A program made the translations under genes and the position numbers. The notes beneath the pieces were generated by a model. The model was not told where the DNA came from. It worked only from the letters and a program-made list of their open reading frames with translations, and did no database searches. This document shows, piece by piece, positions 1-6,132 of a DNA stretch of 7,522 bases. Source of the stretch: an uncultured Marinilabiliaceae bacterium (lineage in GTDB: Bacteria > Bacteroidota > Bacteroidia > Bacteroidales > Marinilabiliaceae); NCBI GenBank assembly GCA_905235955.1, contig CAJONN010000093.1:1-7522 (forward strand). The letters are read 5' to 3'. Every line of letters starts with the position of its first letter. Within the stretch, counting starts at the first letter, position 1.

Positions 1-183
1 TCGCCACGCGATGCTTCAGTCGATTTCTTCATAGAGCGTCTGCCACGAGGCAAACATACCTTCAGCTACCAATGCTACGTAACCAACGCTGGAGAAATGG
101 CTGCAGGATATGCTGAAGCCGTGAGCATGTATACTGAAGGTATGGAGGCACATACTGAAGGAGAAAGAGTAGATTTGAAATAA
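1..183 (+). CDS. C-terminal fragment of a bacterial alpha-2-macroglobulin family protein (partial at 5' end)
   Basis: The window opens inside a reading frame that runs from base 1 to a TAA at 181-183, giving about 60 residues. The segment FFIERLPRGKHTFSYQCYV followed by TNAGEMAAGYAEAVSMY resembles the end of bacterial alpha-2-macroglobulins in Bacteroidota, where the last beta-sandwich domain reads roughly '..LP.G.....Y...V...G....G.A....MY.....'. These are large secreted or lipid-anchored envelope proteins related to eukaryotic protease-trapping macroglobulins and thought to trap foreign proteases. The thioester motif, if this homologue has one, would lie upstream of the window. The tail repeats a short YTEG/HTEG element. 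The next gene starts 12 nt after the stop, so the two are probably co-transcribed. The family call rests on one short domain recognised by eye, so it is moderately confident. Confidence 0.62.
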   Translation, partial: SPRDASVDFFIERLPRGKHTFSYQCYVTNAGEMAAGYAEAVSMYTEGMEAHTEGERVDLK

Positions 184-195
184 AAATAACTCAAT

Positions 196-690
196 ATGAA
201 AACGCCATTTACATATCTTGCAGTCTTTGCATTTTTGTCGTTATCGTGTAGTGCAGGCGATGATGATGATGATAATGCTCAAATAGCTGAGACCTATGAT
301 AATATAGAAATACCAAAAAATGAGAAAATGATACAGCAAATAAAACTAACAATTGGTAATAAAACACTTACAGCTACGCTTGCTGATAATGAAGCTACGC
401 GTGTACTTGTGCAGAAACTATCAGAAAAAGCTATCACCATTCAATCTGACGATTATGGTGGCTTTGAGAAAGTAGGTGCATTGGGTTTCTCGCTGCCCAC
501 ATCCGATGAACGCATCACTACACATAGTGGCGACATAATGCTCTATTGTGGCAACCAAATAGTCATCTTCTATGGTAGCAACACATGGAGCTATACGCCT
601 ATTGGGCAAATAGAATATAGCTCTGAAGATGAACTGAAAACATTTTTGAACGCAGGCAAAGGTAGTGTAAAAGTGAATCTTGAGTTGTAA
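196..690 (+). CDS. Cyclophilin-like domain lipoprotein, probably surface exposed
   Basis: A 164-residue protein. Residues 1-17 form a hydrophobic signal sequence ending in LSLSC, with Cys18 the likely lipidation site; the lipobox is loose, as is common in Bacteroidota. Cys18 is followed by SAGDDDDD, an acidic stretch like the lipoprotein export signal that sends lipoproteins to the outer leaflet of the outer membrane. Residues about 46-164 match the small cyclophilin-like fold family (Pfam Cyclophil_like2 type): an opening I-x-L-T-I-G-N-K-T-L-x-A-T-L-x-D-N strand, then G-D-I-M-L-Y, I-V-I-F-Y-G and S-Y-T-P-I-G-Q-I-E. The catalytic residues of true prolyl isomerases are not evident, so enzymatic activity should not be assumed. 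It lies 12 nt behind the macroglobulin fragment, suggesting a shared transcript and a shared envelope location. No hairpin terminator was seen after it. Confidence 0.8.
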   Translation: MKTPFTYLAVFAFLSLSCSAGDDDDDNAQIAETYDNIEIPKNEKMIQQIKLTIGNKTLTATLADNEATRVLVQKLSEKAITIQSDDYGGFEKVGALGFSLPTSDERITTHSGDIMLYCGNQIVIFYGSNTWSYTPIGQIEYSSEDELKTFLNAGKGSVKVNLEL

Positions 691-753
691 AAGTCGTTTG
701 TTGATAAAAAAAGCACTAATGATAAAAAACTTCTAACATAAATTGAATTATTA

Positions 754-784
754 ATTGCATTACGCAAAAAAAACACTACTTTTG
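754..784 (+). promoter_or_regulatory. Bacteroidota-type promoter for the Kelch lipoprotein gene
   Basis: TACTTTTG at 777-784 is an exact match to the primary sigma factor -7 consensus TAnnTTTG of Bacteroidota. ATTG at 754-757 resembles the -33 TTTG element, and the spacer is 19 nt, within the known range of about 19-21. Transcription would start a few bases after 784, giving a leader of roughly 65 nt ahead of the ATG at 857. The rest of the 691-856 gap is A/T-rich and shows no further gene and no clear terminator for the upstream lipoprotein gene. Confidence 0.6.
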
Positions 785-796
785 CGCCAAATCAAT

Positions 797-818
797 AGCA
801 TGACAATTTGTGCATGTT
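797..818 (+). other. Small hairpin in the 5' leader of the Kelch lipoprotein gene
   Basis: CATG (799-802) and ACA (803-805) pair with TGT (809-811) and CATG (813-816) around an ATT loop, with one bulged G at 812. Flanking bases could add a G-T wobble and an A-T pair. It lies just downstream of the predicted transcription start and about 40 nt before the start codon, so it could protect the 5' end or bind a regulator. CATG is itself palindromic, so a chance occurrence is possible. Confidence 0.25.
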
Positions 819-856
819 ATCTATCATTCAAGTAAAAAAGAAAAGATAAAATAATT

Positions 857-2221
857 ATGACAAAACAATCAAAGCGCTTTCCGTTAGTAGCAATGATGCT
901 AACTTTGGCGCTCGGTATCTCAACAACAGGTTGCGAAGACGAAGATAATGTACATACACTTGGCAACTGGGTTAACCTTGATACTAATTTGCCGGGTACT
1001 CCACGTGGTGGTGCTGTATGTTTTCAGATAGAAAGAAATGGCGAGCAGATAGCTTATATCGGTACTGGTGCCAATACAGCCAATACAGAGGAGAGAGAAC
1101 GTTTTAGAGATTTCTTTCAAGTTACTCCTGATAGAAAAGGAGGTATAACTTATTCAGGTAAATGGATTAATAGCGGTGAAGGTGTAAGTTCTATGCCTGA
1201 TAATGCTCCGCAGCGCAATGGTGCAGTAGCTTTTACACTTAATGGTAAAGGCTATGTAGGCTTGGGCTATACAGGTACACGTTATCTGAACGATTTTTGG
1301 GAGTTCGATCCTGCTGGTGTTCCAGATTCTGCGCAATATAATCTTTCTGAAGATGACCCATTTTTCGGCGTTGATACTGATGGTGATGGTGTGAAAGAAA
1401 ATAGCTATGGCAGCTACAAAACATACAAATCAACATATAGCCAAATGACCGATGAAGCTCGAGAGAATTTTGCTAAAAACCAAACAGGTAAATGGACTCG
1501 AGTAGCTAACTTCCCGGGCGATACTTGCCGATATGCAGTAGCTTTCGTTCTTCACTCAAACACAGATAATAAAGACTATGCCTATGTTGGTACAGGCGAA
1601 GATGGTGAATCGAACTACTTGTCAGACTTCTTCCGTTTCGATGGCAAAGATTGGAAACGTGTAACAAACTGCAAGATGCCACGTGCTCAGGCAAGTGTCT
1701 TCACAATGACGATAAACGGAACAAATTATGCTTACTTAGTAGGCGGTGTTAATAGTGGCGCAGTTGCTACCCTTGAGCGTTTTAATGGCGATGAAATAGG
1801 TGATAATGGTCAGATAGGCGTATGGGAGCAGCTTAATAAAACAAAAGATGCTACTCGCGAAACATTTGATGATGACTACACAGGTTTGGCAGCATACGGT
1901 GCTACATCGTTTGTATTGCCTGATCGTCAGAAAGCATACATTACCACTGGCGGACAAGGTTCAGCTGGTAAGCTCACTTGGGAGTATGACCCAATTGGCG
2001 ACTACTGGGTGCAGAAAACATCGTTTGAAGGTGCAGCTCGCCGTTTTGCAGTGTCGTTTGTATTCAAACAGCTGAACCCTAAAACAGGTATAGAGCAATA
2101 TATACCATACGTTACAACTGGTACTGATGTGGCGCTCACAACTACTGCAACAGGTGGTTACTTCTATAGCGACACATGGTTCTTCAATCCATATCAGGGT
2201 TGGGATAGCCATGACAATTAA
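857..2221 (+). CDS. Kelch-type beta-propeller lipoprotein
   Basis: A 454-residue protein. Residues 1-25 are a lipoprotein signal sequence (basic start, hydrophobic core, STTG) with lipidated Cys26; EDEDN after it fits the acidic surface-export signal of Bacteroidota. The rest contains repeated blades of Kelch/galactose-oxidase type: R-N-G-A-V-A-F then G-Y-V-G-L-G and L-N-D-F-W-E-F-D; R-Y-A-V-A-F then Y-A-Y-V-G-T-G and L-S-D-F-F-R-F-D; A-S-V-F-T-M then A-Y-L-V-G-G; A-T-S-F-V-L then A-Y-I-T-T-G-G and W-E-Y-D-P; and R-F-A-V-S-F then Y-V-T-T-G and Y-S-D-T-W-F-F. An acidic loop DTDGDGVKEN (residues 173-182), placed between two blades, resembles a calcium-binding EF-hand or thrombospondin type 3 loop. 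No catalytic residues are assignable; a binding or scaffold role at the cell surface is the safest reading. The start is supported by the signal peptide and the A-rich sequence ahead of the ATG. The gene has its own promoter and a strong terminator, so it is probably monocistronic. Confidence 0.82.
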   Translation: MTKQSKRFPLVAMMLTLALGISTTGCEDEDNVHTLGNWVNLDTNLPGTPRGGAVCFQIERNGEQIAYIGTGANTANTEERERFRDFFQVTPDRKGGITYSGKWINSGEGVSSMPDNAPQRNGAVAFTLNGKGYVGLGYTGTRYLNDFWEFDPAGVPDSAQYNLSEDDPFFGVDTDGDGVKENSYGSYKTYKSTYSQMTDEARENFAKNQTGKWTRVANFPGDTCRYAVAFVLHSNTDNKDYAYVGTGEDGESNYLSDFFRFDGKDWKRVTNCKMPRAQASVFTMTINGTNYAYLVGGVNSGAVATLERFNGDEIGDNGQIGVWEQLNKTKDATRETFDDDYTGLAAYGATSFVLPDRQKAYITTGGQGSAGKLTWEYDPIGDYWVQKTSFEGAARRFAVSFVFKQLNPKTGIEQYIPYVTTGTDVALTTTATGGYFYSDTWFFNPYQGWDSHDN

Positions 2222-2241
2222 TTGCAATTGACATACGATAT

Positions 2242-2301
2242 TATCCCTCTGCCTACGCTATCGAGGTTTTTTACCTAAGCGATTTGCAGAGGGATATTTT
2301 T
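2242..2301 (+). terminator. Nested-hairpin intrinsic terminator after the Kelch gene
   Basis: TATCCCTCTGC (2242-2252) is perfectly complementary to GCAGAGGGATA (2286-2296), and five T residues follow (2297-2301). The 33-nt interior folds again: CGCT (2256-2259) with AGCG (2278-2281), and AGGT (2264-2267) with ACCT (2273-2276) around a T5 loop. The 11-bp GC-rich outer arm next to a T-run is the classic layout of a rho-independent terminator, although the loop is much longer than usual. It starts 20 nt after the Kelch stop codon and ends 19 nt before the kinase ATG, so it could equally act as an attenuator on read-through into the kinase operon. Confidence 0.75.
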
Positions 2302-2320
2302 ATATTGCAAAAAAAGAATA

Positions 2321-3034
2321 ATGAACAATTTTATTCTGCCTACTGTAATAATAGCAGTTATACTTGTAGTGCTTGCCGTTGTAGTTTCGGCCTACATACG
2401 CCACATAAACAAAACTCGCGCACGAGAAATAGACTTGATACACCAAAACATCGAGTTTGAAATGAAATTTCTCAAGTCGCAAATCAACCCTCACTTCCTC
2501 TTCAACGCTATGAACAATATATATGCGTTGTCGGTTATAAAGTCAGAACGTACGCCAGAAATGATACTGAAACTATCTGATATGCTGCGTTTTACACTTT
2601 ATGAGAGCGAAAGCAAAAAGGTGAAAGTAGGGCGCGAAGTTGACTATATAATCAACTACATTGAATTTCAGAAAATAAAGATGGACAGCGAGCCTAATAT
2701 CAAAGTAGATATTAGCAACTGCAACAAAGAGCTAATGATAGAGCCTATGCTACTGGTGCCATTTATTGAGAATAGCTTCAAGCATGGCAACATAGATAAC
2801 ACCAAAAAAGGTTGGCTACAGGTTGAGATAAAAACCCTCGGACCGATGCTCGTTTTTCAAGTAGCAAACTCACTACCAGCCATTGCTATCAACAAAGATG
2901 TAGTTGGTGGCATAGGTGTTGAGAATGTACGCAAACGCCTCGATATGCTCTATCCGAACCGCTATGAACTAAAGATACAAACTACAGAAGCTGAATTTAG
3001 AGTGTTTATGAAAATAGATACTTTTGTCAGCTGA
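2321..3034 (+). CDS. LytS/YehU-type sensor histidine kinase with a single N-terminal membrane segment
   Basis: A 237-residue kinase of the LytS family (His_kinase, PF06580 type). Residues about 4-26 form one very hydrophobic helix followed by RHINKTRAR, so the N-terminus anchors the protein in the inner membrane with the catalytic part in the cytoplasm. Residues 52-67 (KSQINPHFLFNAMNNI) are the hallmark H-box, with His58 the likely phosphorylated residue. The ATP-binding part follows: the N-box PFIENSFKHG (147-156) and the glycine-rich GGIGVENVRKRL (196-207). There is no sizeable periplasmic or cytoplasmic sensor domain, and in-frame codons upstream reach a stop at 2276-2278 with no start codon, so the short N-terminus looks genuine. 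The partner regulator gene starts 24 nt downstream. No good TAnnTTTG promoter is visible in the 99-nt upstream gap, which is mostly filled by a terminator hairpin. The signal sensed is unknown. Confidence 0.92.
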   Translation: MNNFILPTVIIAVILVVLAVVVSAYIRHINKTRAREIDLIHQNIEFEMKFLKSQINPHFLFNAMNNIYALSVIKSERTPEMILKLSDMLRFTLYESESKKVKVGREVDYIINYIEFQKIKMDSEPNIKVDISNCNKELMIEPMLLVPFIENSFKHGNIDNTKKGWLQVEIKTLGPMLVFQVANSLPAIAINKDVVGGIGVENVRKRLDMLYPNRYELKIQTTEAEFRVFMKIDTFVS

Positions 3035-3058
3035 TAAAAACCATAAACTTATCACACT

Positions 3059-3829
3059 ATGAGCGAAATAGCAAGCGATAAAAAGATCAGATGCATTATT
3101 GTCGACGATGAATTTCCGGCGCGCATATTGCTCAAAGAGTTTGTTGAAAAGGTGCCAACATTAGAGTTGCTTGGCAGTTTTAAGTCAGGACTCGAAGCAT
3201 TGCCAACTATTCAGACTGGTGATGTAGACCTTATGTTTCTCGATATTCAGATGCCAGACATTACGGGTGTCAACTTCATCAAAATGCTGACAAAGAAACC
3301 GCTTGTTGTATTCACCACAGCCTACTCTGAATATGCCATTGAGAGCTATCAGCTCGACGTGCTCGACTATCTGCTCAAGCCATTTTCGTTTGACAGATTT
3401 ATGCAAGCCGTTGGTAAAGCTATGGCGCGCATGCAACCTGTTGTAGCACCTCAACCTGAGACACAACCTACGCAAGTTGCACCCATCGCAGCTGCAGAAC
3501 CGTCTGACGATTATTTGTATGTAAAGGCTGACCATAAAATACACCGCATCAAATTTAGTTCGATACTCTACATTGAAGGTTTGCGTGAATATGTTACCAT
3601 TTTTTGCATCAACAACGAGAAGATAATCACGCTCGAATCGCTTCGCAACTTGGAAGAAACACTGCCCGAAAGCAAGTTTATACGCATTCATAAATCGTAC
3701 ATCGTTAGGCTTGATCTTATTAAGTCGCTCTATGGCAATCAGGTAGCTGTTGAGGGAGTGAAAGATTATATTCCTGTAGGAAAATCGTATGTAGATATTG
3801 TAAAGAAGATATTTTCAGCAAACAAATAA
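3059..3829 (+). CDS. LytTR-family DNA-binding response regulator
   Basis: A 256-residue two-component regulator. The receiver domain spans residues about 10-125: acidic pair Asp16-Asp17 in IIVDDE, phosphoacceptor Asp62 in MFLDIQMPD, Thr87 in VVFTTAYSEYA, and Lys107 in the conserved LLKPF. A linker rich in Pro, Gln and Ala (about 126-150) joins it to a C-terminal LytTR DNA-binding domain (about 151-256), recognisable from YLYVKADHKIHRI, ILYIEGLREYVTI, KFIRIHKSYIV and PVGKSYVD. This domain binds direct-repeat sites in promoters using a beta-rich fold instead of helix-turn-helix. The kinase gene directly upstream is its obvious phosphodonor. The murein hydrolase gene begins 22 nt downstream and may be a co-transcribed target. 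All key receiver residues are intact. No LytTR target site could be identified by eye. Confidence 0.94.
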   Translation: MSEIASDKKIRCIIVDDEFPARILLKEFVEKVPTLELLGSFKSGLEALPTIQTGDVDLMFLDIQMPDITGVNFIKMLTKKPLVVFTTAYSEYAIESYQLDVLDYLLKPFSFDRFMQAVGKAMARMQPVVAPQPETQPTQVAPIAAAEPSDDYLYVKADHKIHRIKFSSILYIEGLREYVTIFCINNEKIITLESLRNLEETLPESKFIRIHKSYIVRLDLIKSLYGNQVAVEGVKDYIPVGKSYVDIVKKIFSANK

Positions 3830-3851
3830 CAAGATATTGCAACAACACACA

Positions 3852-5201
3852 ATGAAAATAGGAAAAATAGTTTCATCAGTTATTCTTATGTCGGCTGTCA
3901 GTGCTTTTGCACAAACTGAAGCTGAAGATGTATTAACCCAACCAACTGAAACTGAAGCTGACTCAGCTGTAGTGGCCGAACTGCTATACCTTACGCCATC
4001 GGTCGATAGCTTGCTCCATGTATGGTATTCTAATCGCGACATTGTTCCCAACGACCTTGTGCCAGACTCTGTTGCGGCTGCCGACACACTTATCAATGGT
4101 ATTCCTGATAATGTTTTTGTTGAACGCTTGCAAGCTATGCAGTCGCCCATACCAATGACCTACAACGAGCAGGTAAAACGTTTCATTGAACTTTATGTAG
4201 TGAAACGCAGAGCACAAGTGCAAAATATGCTCGGACAGTCGAAATATTACTTCCCGATGTTTGAAGAGGCACTTGATGCATACGGTTTGCCTCTCGAACT
4301 GAAGTTTTTGCCCATCATAGAGAGTGCGCTCAATCCGCGAGCCTATTCGCGTGCTGGTGCATCGGGCTTGTGGCAGTTTATGTATTACACTGGCAAACGC
4401 TACGATTTGCAAGTAAACTCATACGTTGATGAACGCTGCGACCCATATAAATCATCGTGGGCAGCAGCCAAATTCTTGGGCGAGCTTTACTCTATATATG
4501 GCAATTGGCACTTGGCTATTGCAGCGTATAACTGCGGTCCGGGCAACGTCAACAGAGCAATAGCACGTTCGGGCGGACAAACCGATTTTTGGAAAATATA
4601 CTACCATTTGCCTCGCGAAACACGTGGTTATGTGCCAGCATTTATTGCTGCAGCCTATGCTCTTACATACGCTAGCGAACATCAGCTCTATGCTACACAA
4701 ACCAACAAACCTTTGGTTGCCGACACAGTTATGGTGAACAAACCATTGCATTTTGAGCAAATTTCGGCAAGGCTCGGACTGCCAGTGGAGATGATACGCG
4801 AACTCAATCCGCAATATCGCCACGATATTATTCCGGCTCAAAGTGGCAAAAGTTATTCGCTACGATTGCCCATGGAGGTAACATTGGCATTTGCAGCACA
4901 AGAAGATTCGGTGTATGCTTATCAGCGCGAAAAATATTTTCCTGACAATAAGATAGTATCCGTTTCTGAAGCCGTTTATGCTCAAGGCGTTCGTCCAGCA
5001 AATGCAGCCAAACTCATATACACCGTAAAGTCTGGCGATGTGCCGGGCAGCATAGCTACACGTTTTGGAGTGCGCCTAAGCGATTTGAAATATTGGAATG
5101 GTATGCGCCGAAATATTATTCGTATAGGGCAGAAATTGGTAATCTATGTGCCTAAGTCGCGCGTCGATCGCTATCGAGGAATAGCAAAAGTGGTAGAGTG
5201 A
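3852..5201 (+). CDS. MltD-like lytic transglycosylase with C-terminal LysM
   Basis: Starting at the ATG at 3852 (an in-frame TTG at 3837 would only add a non-signal-like extension) gives 449 residues with a clean signal peptide, MKIGKIVSSVILMSAVSAFA, cleaved before Gln21. There is no lipobox, so it is probably soluble in the periplasm. Residues about 21-85 are an acidic, low-complexity linker. The GH23 SLT domain covers about 135-260: LPIIESALNP with catalytic Glu157, RAGASGLWQFM (167-177), and AAYNCGPGNV (224-233), followed by the P-R-E-T-R-G-Y-V-P motif typical of the MltD branch. A degenerate LysM-like segment (about 292-340) and a clearer C-terminal LysM (about 389-435, YTVKSGDVPGSIATRFGV...) would bind glycan chains. 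The enzyme cleaves the MurNAc-GlcNAc bond to yield 1,6-anhydro-muropeptides. It follows the regulator by 22 nt and its stop codon overlaps the next start codon (TGATG), indicating translational coupling. mltD is the nearest named relative, but orthology is not established. Confidence 0.9.
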   Translation: MKIGKIVSSVILMSAVSAFAQTEAEDVLTQPTETEADSAVVAELLYLTPSVDSLLHVWYSNRDIVPNDLVPDSVAAADTLINGIPDNVFVERLQAMQSPIPMTYNEQVKRFIELYVVKRRAQVQNMLGQSKYYFPMFEEALDAYGLPLELKFLPIIESALNPRAYSRAGASGLWQFMYYTGKRYDLQVNSYVDERCDPYKSSWAAAKFLGELYSIYGNWHLAIAAYNCGPGNVNRAIARSGGQTDFWKIYYHLPRETRGYVPAFIAAAYALTYASEHQLYATQTNKPLVADTVMVNKPLHFEQISARLGLPVEMIRELNPQYRHDIIPAQSGKSYSLRLPMEVTLAFAAQEDSVYAYQREKYFPDNKIVSVSEAVYAQGVRPANAAKLIYTVKSGDVPGSIATRFGVRLSDLKYWNGMRRNIIRIGQKLVIYVPKSRVDRYRGIAKVVE

Positions 5202-6100
5202 TGAAGAGAATCTTGTCTTTACTGATAGCTTTGCTAACATTGAGCGAAGTTTTTGCGCAGTTCAACAACAACCTCGATGCTACCAAAGGATACAAACATA
5301 CATCAGTGCGCAAAGACCTTTTGTGGCATCCCGAAACAGCCAATACTGTAGCCCGACATGCTGGTAATGTGAGCCTTACAACGGCATCGCGCTTCGGACT
5401 TACTGACCGATGGGAATTCTCTACTTTTTTAGCTTTTGACTATTTTCAGCCCAATCTGATGGCAAAATATCGTTGGACGAAGAAACCTAAAAAATGGTTT
5501 TTGGCATCGAAAATGAACCTTGGTAATGCCTATCCGGGACTGAAATTTGCGCAACGACGAGGTTATAACGATTATGTGCCAGATAGTGCCAAAATACCCA
5601 AAGTGGTTGAGATTGGTCATGAATTTATTGCCAGCCGACGCTTCACTCGCGACCAAAACTGCTCTGATGGTAGCGAGTGGCTCATCTTGACAGCCTCATT
5701 GGGTACATATTACGGCATTCAGCTCAAAAATGGCACAGTAGAACAGTTGCCAGCTCACTTCTTGGCAAATCGTTGTGTAGTGCTCATCGACAACGATTTT
5801 TTGGCAGAGCTGAAACTGTGGGCCGACTACAAGGCATGCGATTGGTGCAATTTGCATGGTGGCATGAGGTTTCATAATTGGTCGTTTGATAGAAATTTGG
5901 CATTTGAGTTACAGTTTGAAGCCGAAGCTTTTGTTAGACCTGCATTGAGCGTGCGCTTGGGTGGAGCGTTGAGTATAGCTAATTATGAGAGCACAAAGCA
6001 CAAAATAGGTGCTGTGCCAATGATAGATGTAACGTATTATTTTGGTCAGAAAAACGACCACGAACGCAGCTTGTTCAATCCTAATGGTAAGTTGTACTAA
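5201..6100 (+). CDS. Predicted outer-membrane beta-barrel protein, conserved hypothetical
   Basis: A 299-residue protein with a signal peptide MKRILSLLIALLTLSEVFAQ, probably cleaved after Ala19. The ATG at 5201 is preferred over the in-frame GTG at 5198 because it overlaps the upstream TGA by one base, a usual coupling arrangement. After the signal the sequence is rich in alternating aromatic and hydrophobic strands (for example WEFSTFLAFDYFQPNLMAKY, AFELQFEAEAFVRPALSVRL, IDVTYYFGQ), as in medium-sized outer-membrane beta-barrels of Bacteroidota. Opening residues about 32-70 (TSVRKDLLWHPETANTVARH and then SRFGLTDRWEF) resemble barrel proteins of unknown function in this phylum. It carries four cysteines, Cys154, Cys192, Cys213 and Cys216, the last two in a CDWC motif. 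No enzyme motif is recognised. The overlap with the transglycosylase gene suggests that the two products are made together and may act together at the cell wall or outer membrane. Confidence 0.7.
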   Translation: MKRILSLLIALLTLSEVFAQFNNNLDATKGYKHTSVRKDLLWHPETANTVARHAGNVSLTTASRFGLTDRWEFSTFLAFDYFQPNLMAKYRWTKKPKKWFLASKMNLGNAYPGLKFAQRRGYNDYVPDSAKIPKVVEIGHEFIASRRFTRDQNCSDGSEWLILTASLGTYYGIQLKNGTVEQLPAHFLANRCVVLIDNDFLAELKLWADYKACDWCNLHGGMRFHNWSFDRNLAFELQFEAEAFVRPALSVRLGGALSIANYESTKHKIGAVPMIDVTYYFGQKNDHERSLFNPNGKLY

Positions 6101-6105
6101 ATTTG
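6098..6105 (+). promoter_or_regulatory. Possible internal -7 promoter element before the small membrane protein gene
   Basis: TAAATTTG matches the TAnnTTTG consensus exactly and overlaps the TAA stop of the barrel gene. The nearest upstream TTG (6071-6073) is 24 nt away, longer than the usual 19-21 nt spacer, so the -33 element is poor. If used, it would give a leader of roughly 20 nt and allow the last gene of the cluster to be expressed on its own. Confidence 0.22.
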
Positions 6106-6132
6106 GTGTAATTATTTGTAATATAATAAGTT

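Noticed and set aside
691..753. Possible terminator after the cyclophilin-like lipoprotein gene
   Set aside because: The stretch is A/T-rich with A-runs but no stable stem followed by T residues could be found.
2227..2232. TTGACA as a sigma-70 type -35 box ahead of the kinase
   Set aside because: There is no TATAAT-like box at the right distance and this lineage uses a different promoter consensus; the site lies before the terminator.
3032..3054. TGATAA / TTATCA inverted repeat between kinase and regulator genes
   Set aside because: Only six A/T-rich pairs with an 11-nt loop and no T-run; too weak to call a terminator or operator.
3185..3691. A 168-codon open frame on the minus strand
   Set aside because: It lies wholly antisense to the response regulator gene, whose receiver and LytTR motifs are intact; the translation has no recognisable domain.
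3837..3851. TTG as an upstream start for the lytic transglycosylase
   Set aside because: The ATG at 3852 yields a standard signal peptide; the TTG would place five polar residues before it.
3915..3961. Repeated ACTGAAGCTGA in the transglycosylase gene
   Set aside because: It encodes a low-complexity acidic linker (TEAED, TETEAD) and is explained by biased composition.
3984..4412. A 142-codon open frame on the minus strand
   Set aside because: It is a shadow of the lytic transglycosylase gene, has no family resemblance and no start context.
5198..5200. GTG as start of the barrel protein gene
   Set aside because: The ATG immediately after it overlaps the upstream stop by one base and needs no alternative start codon.
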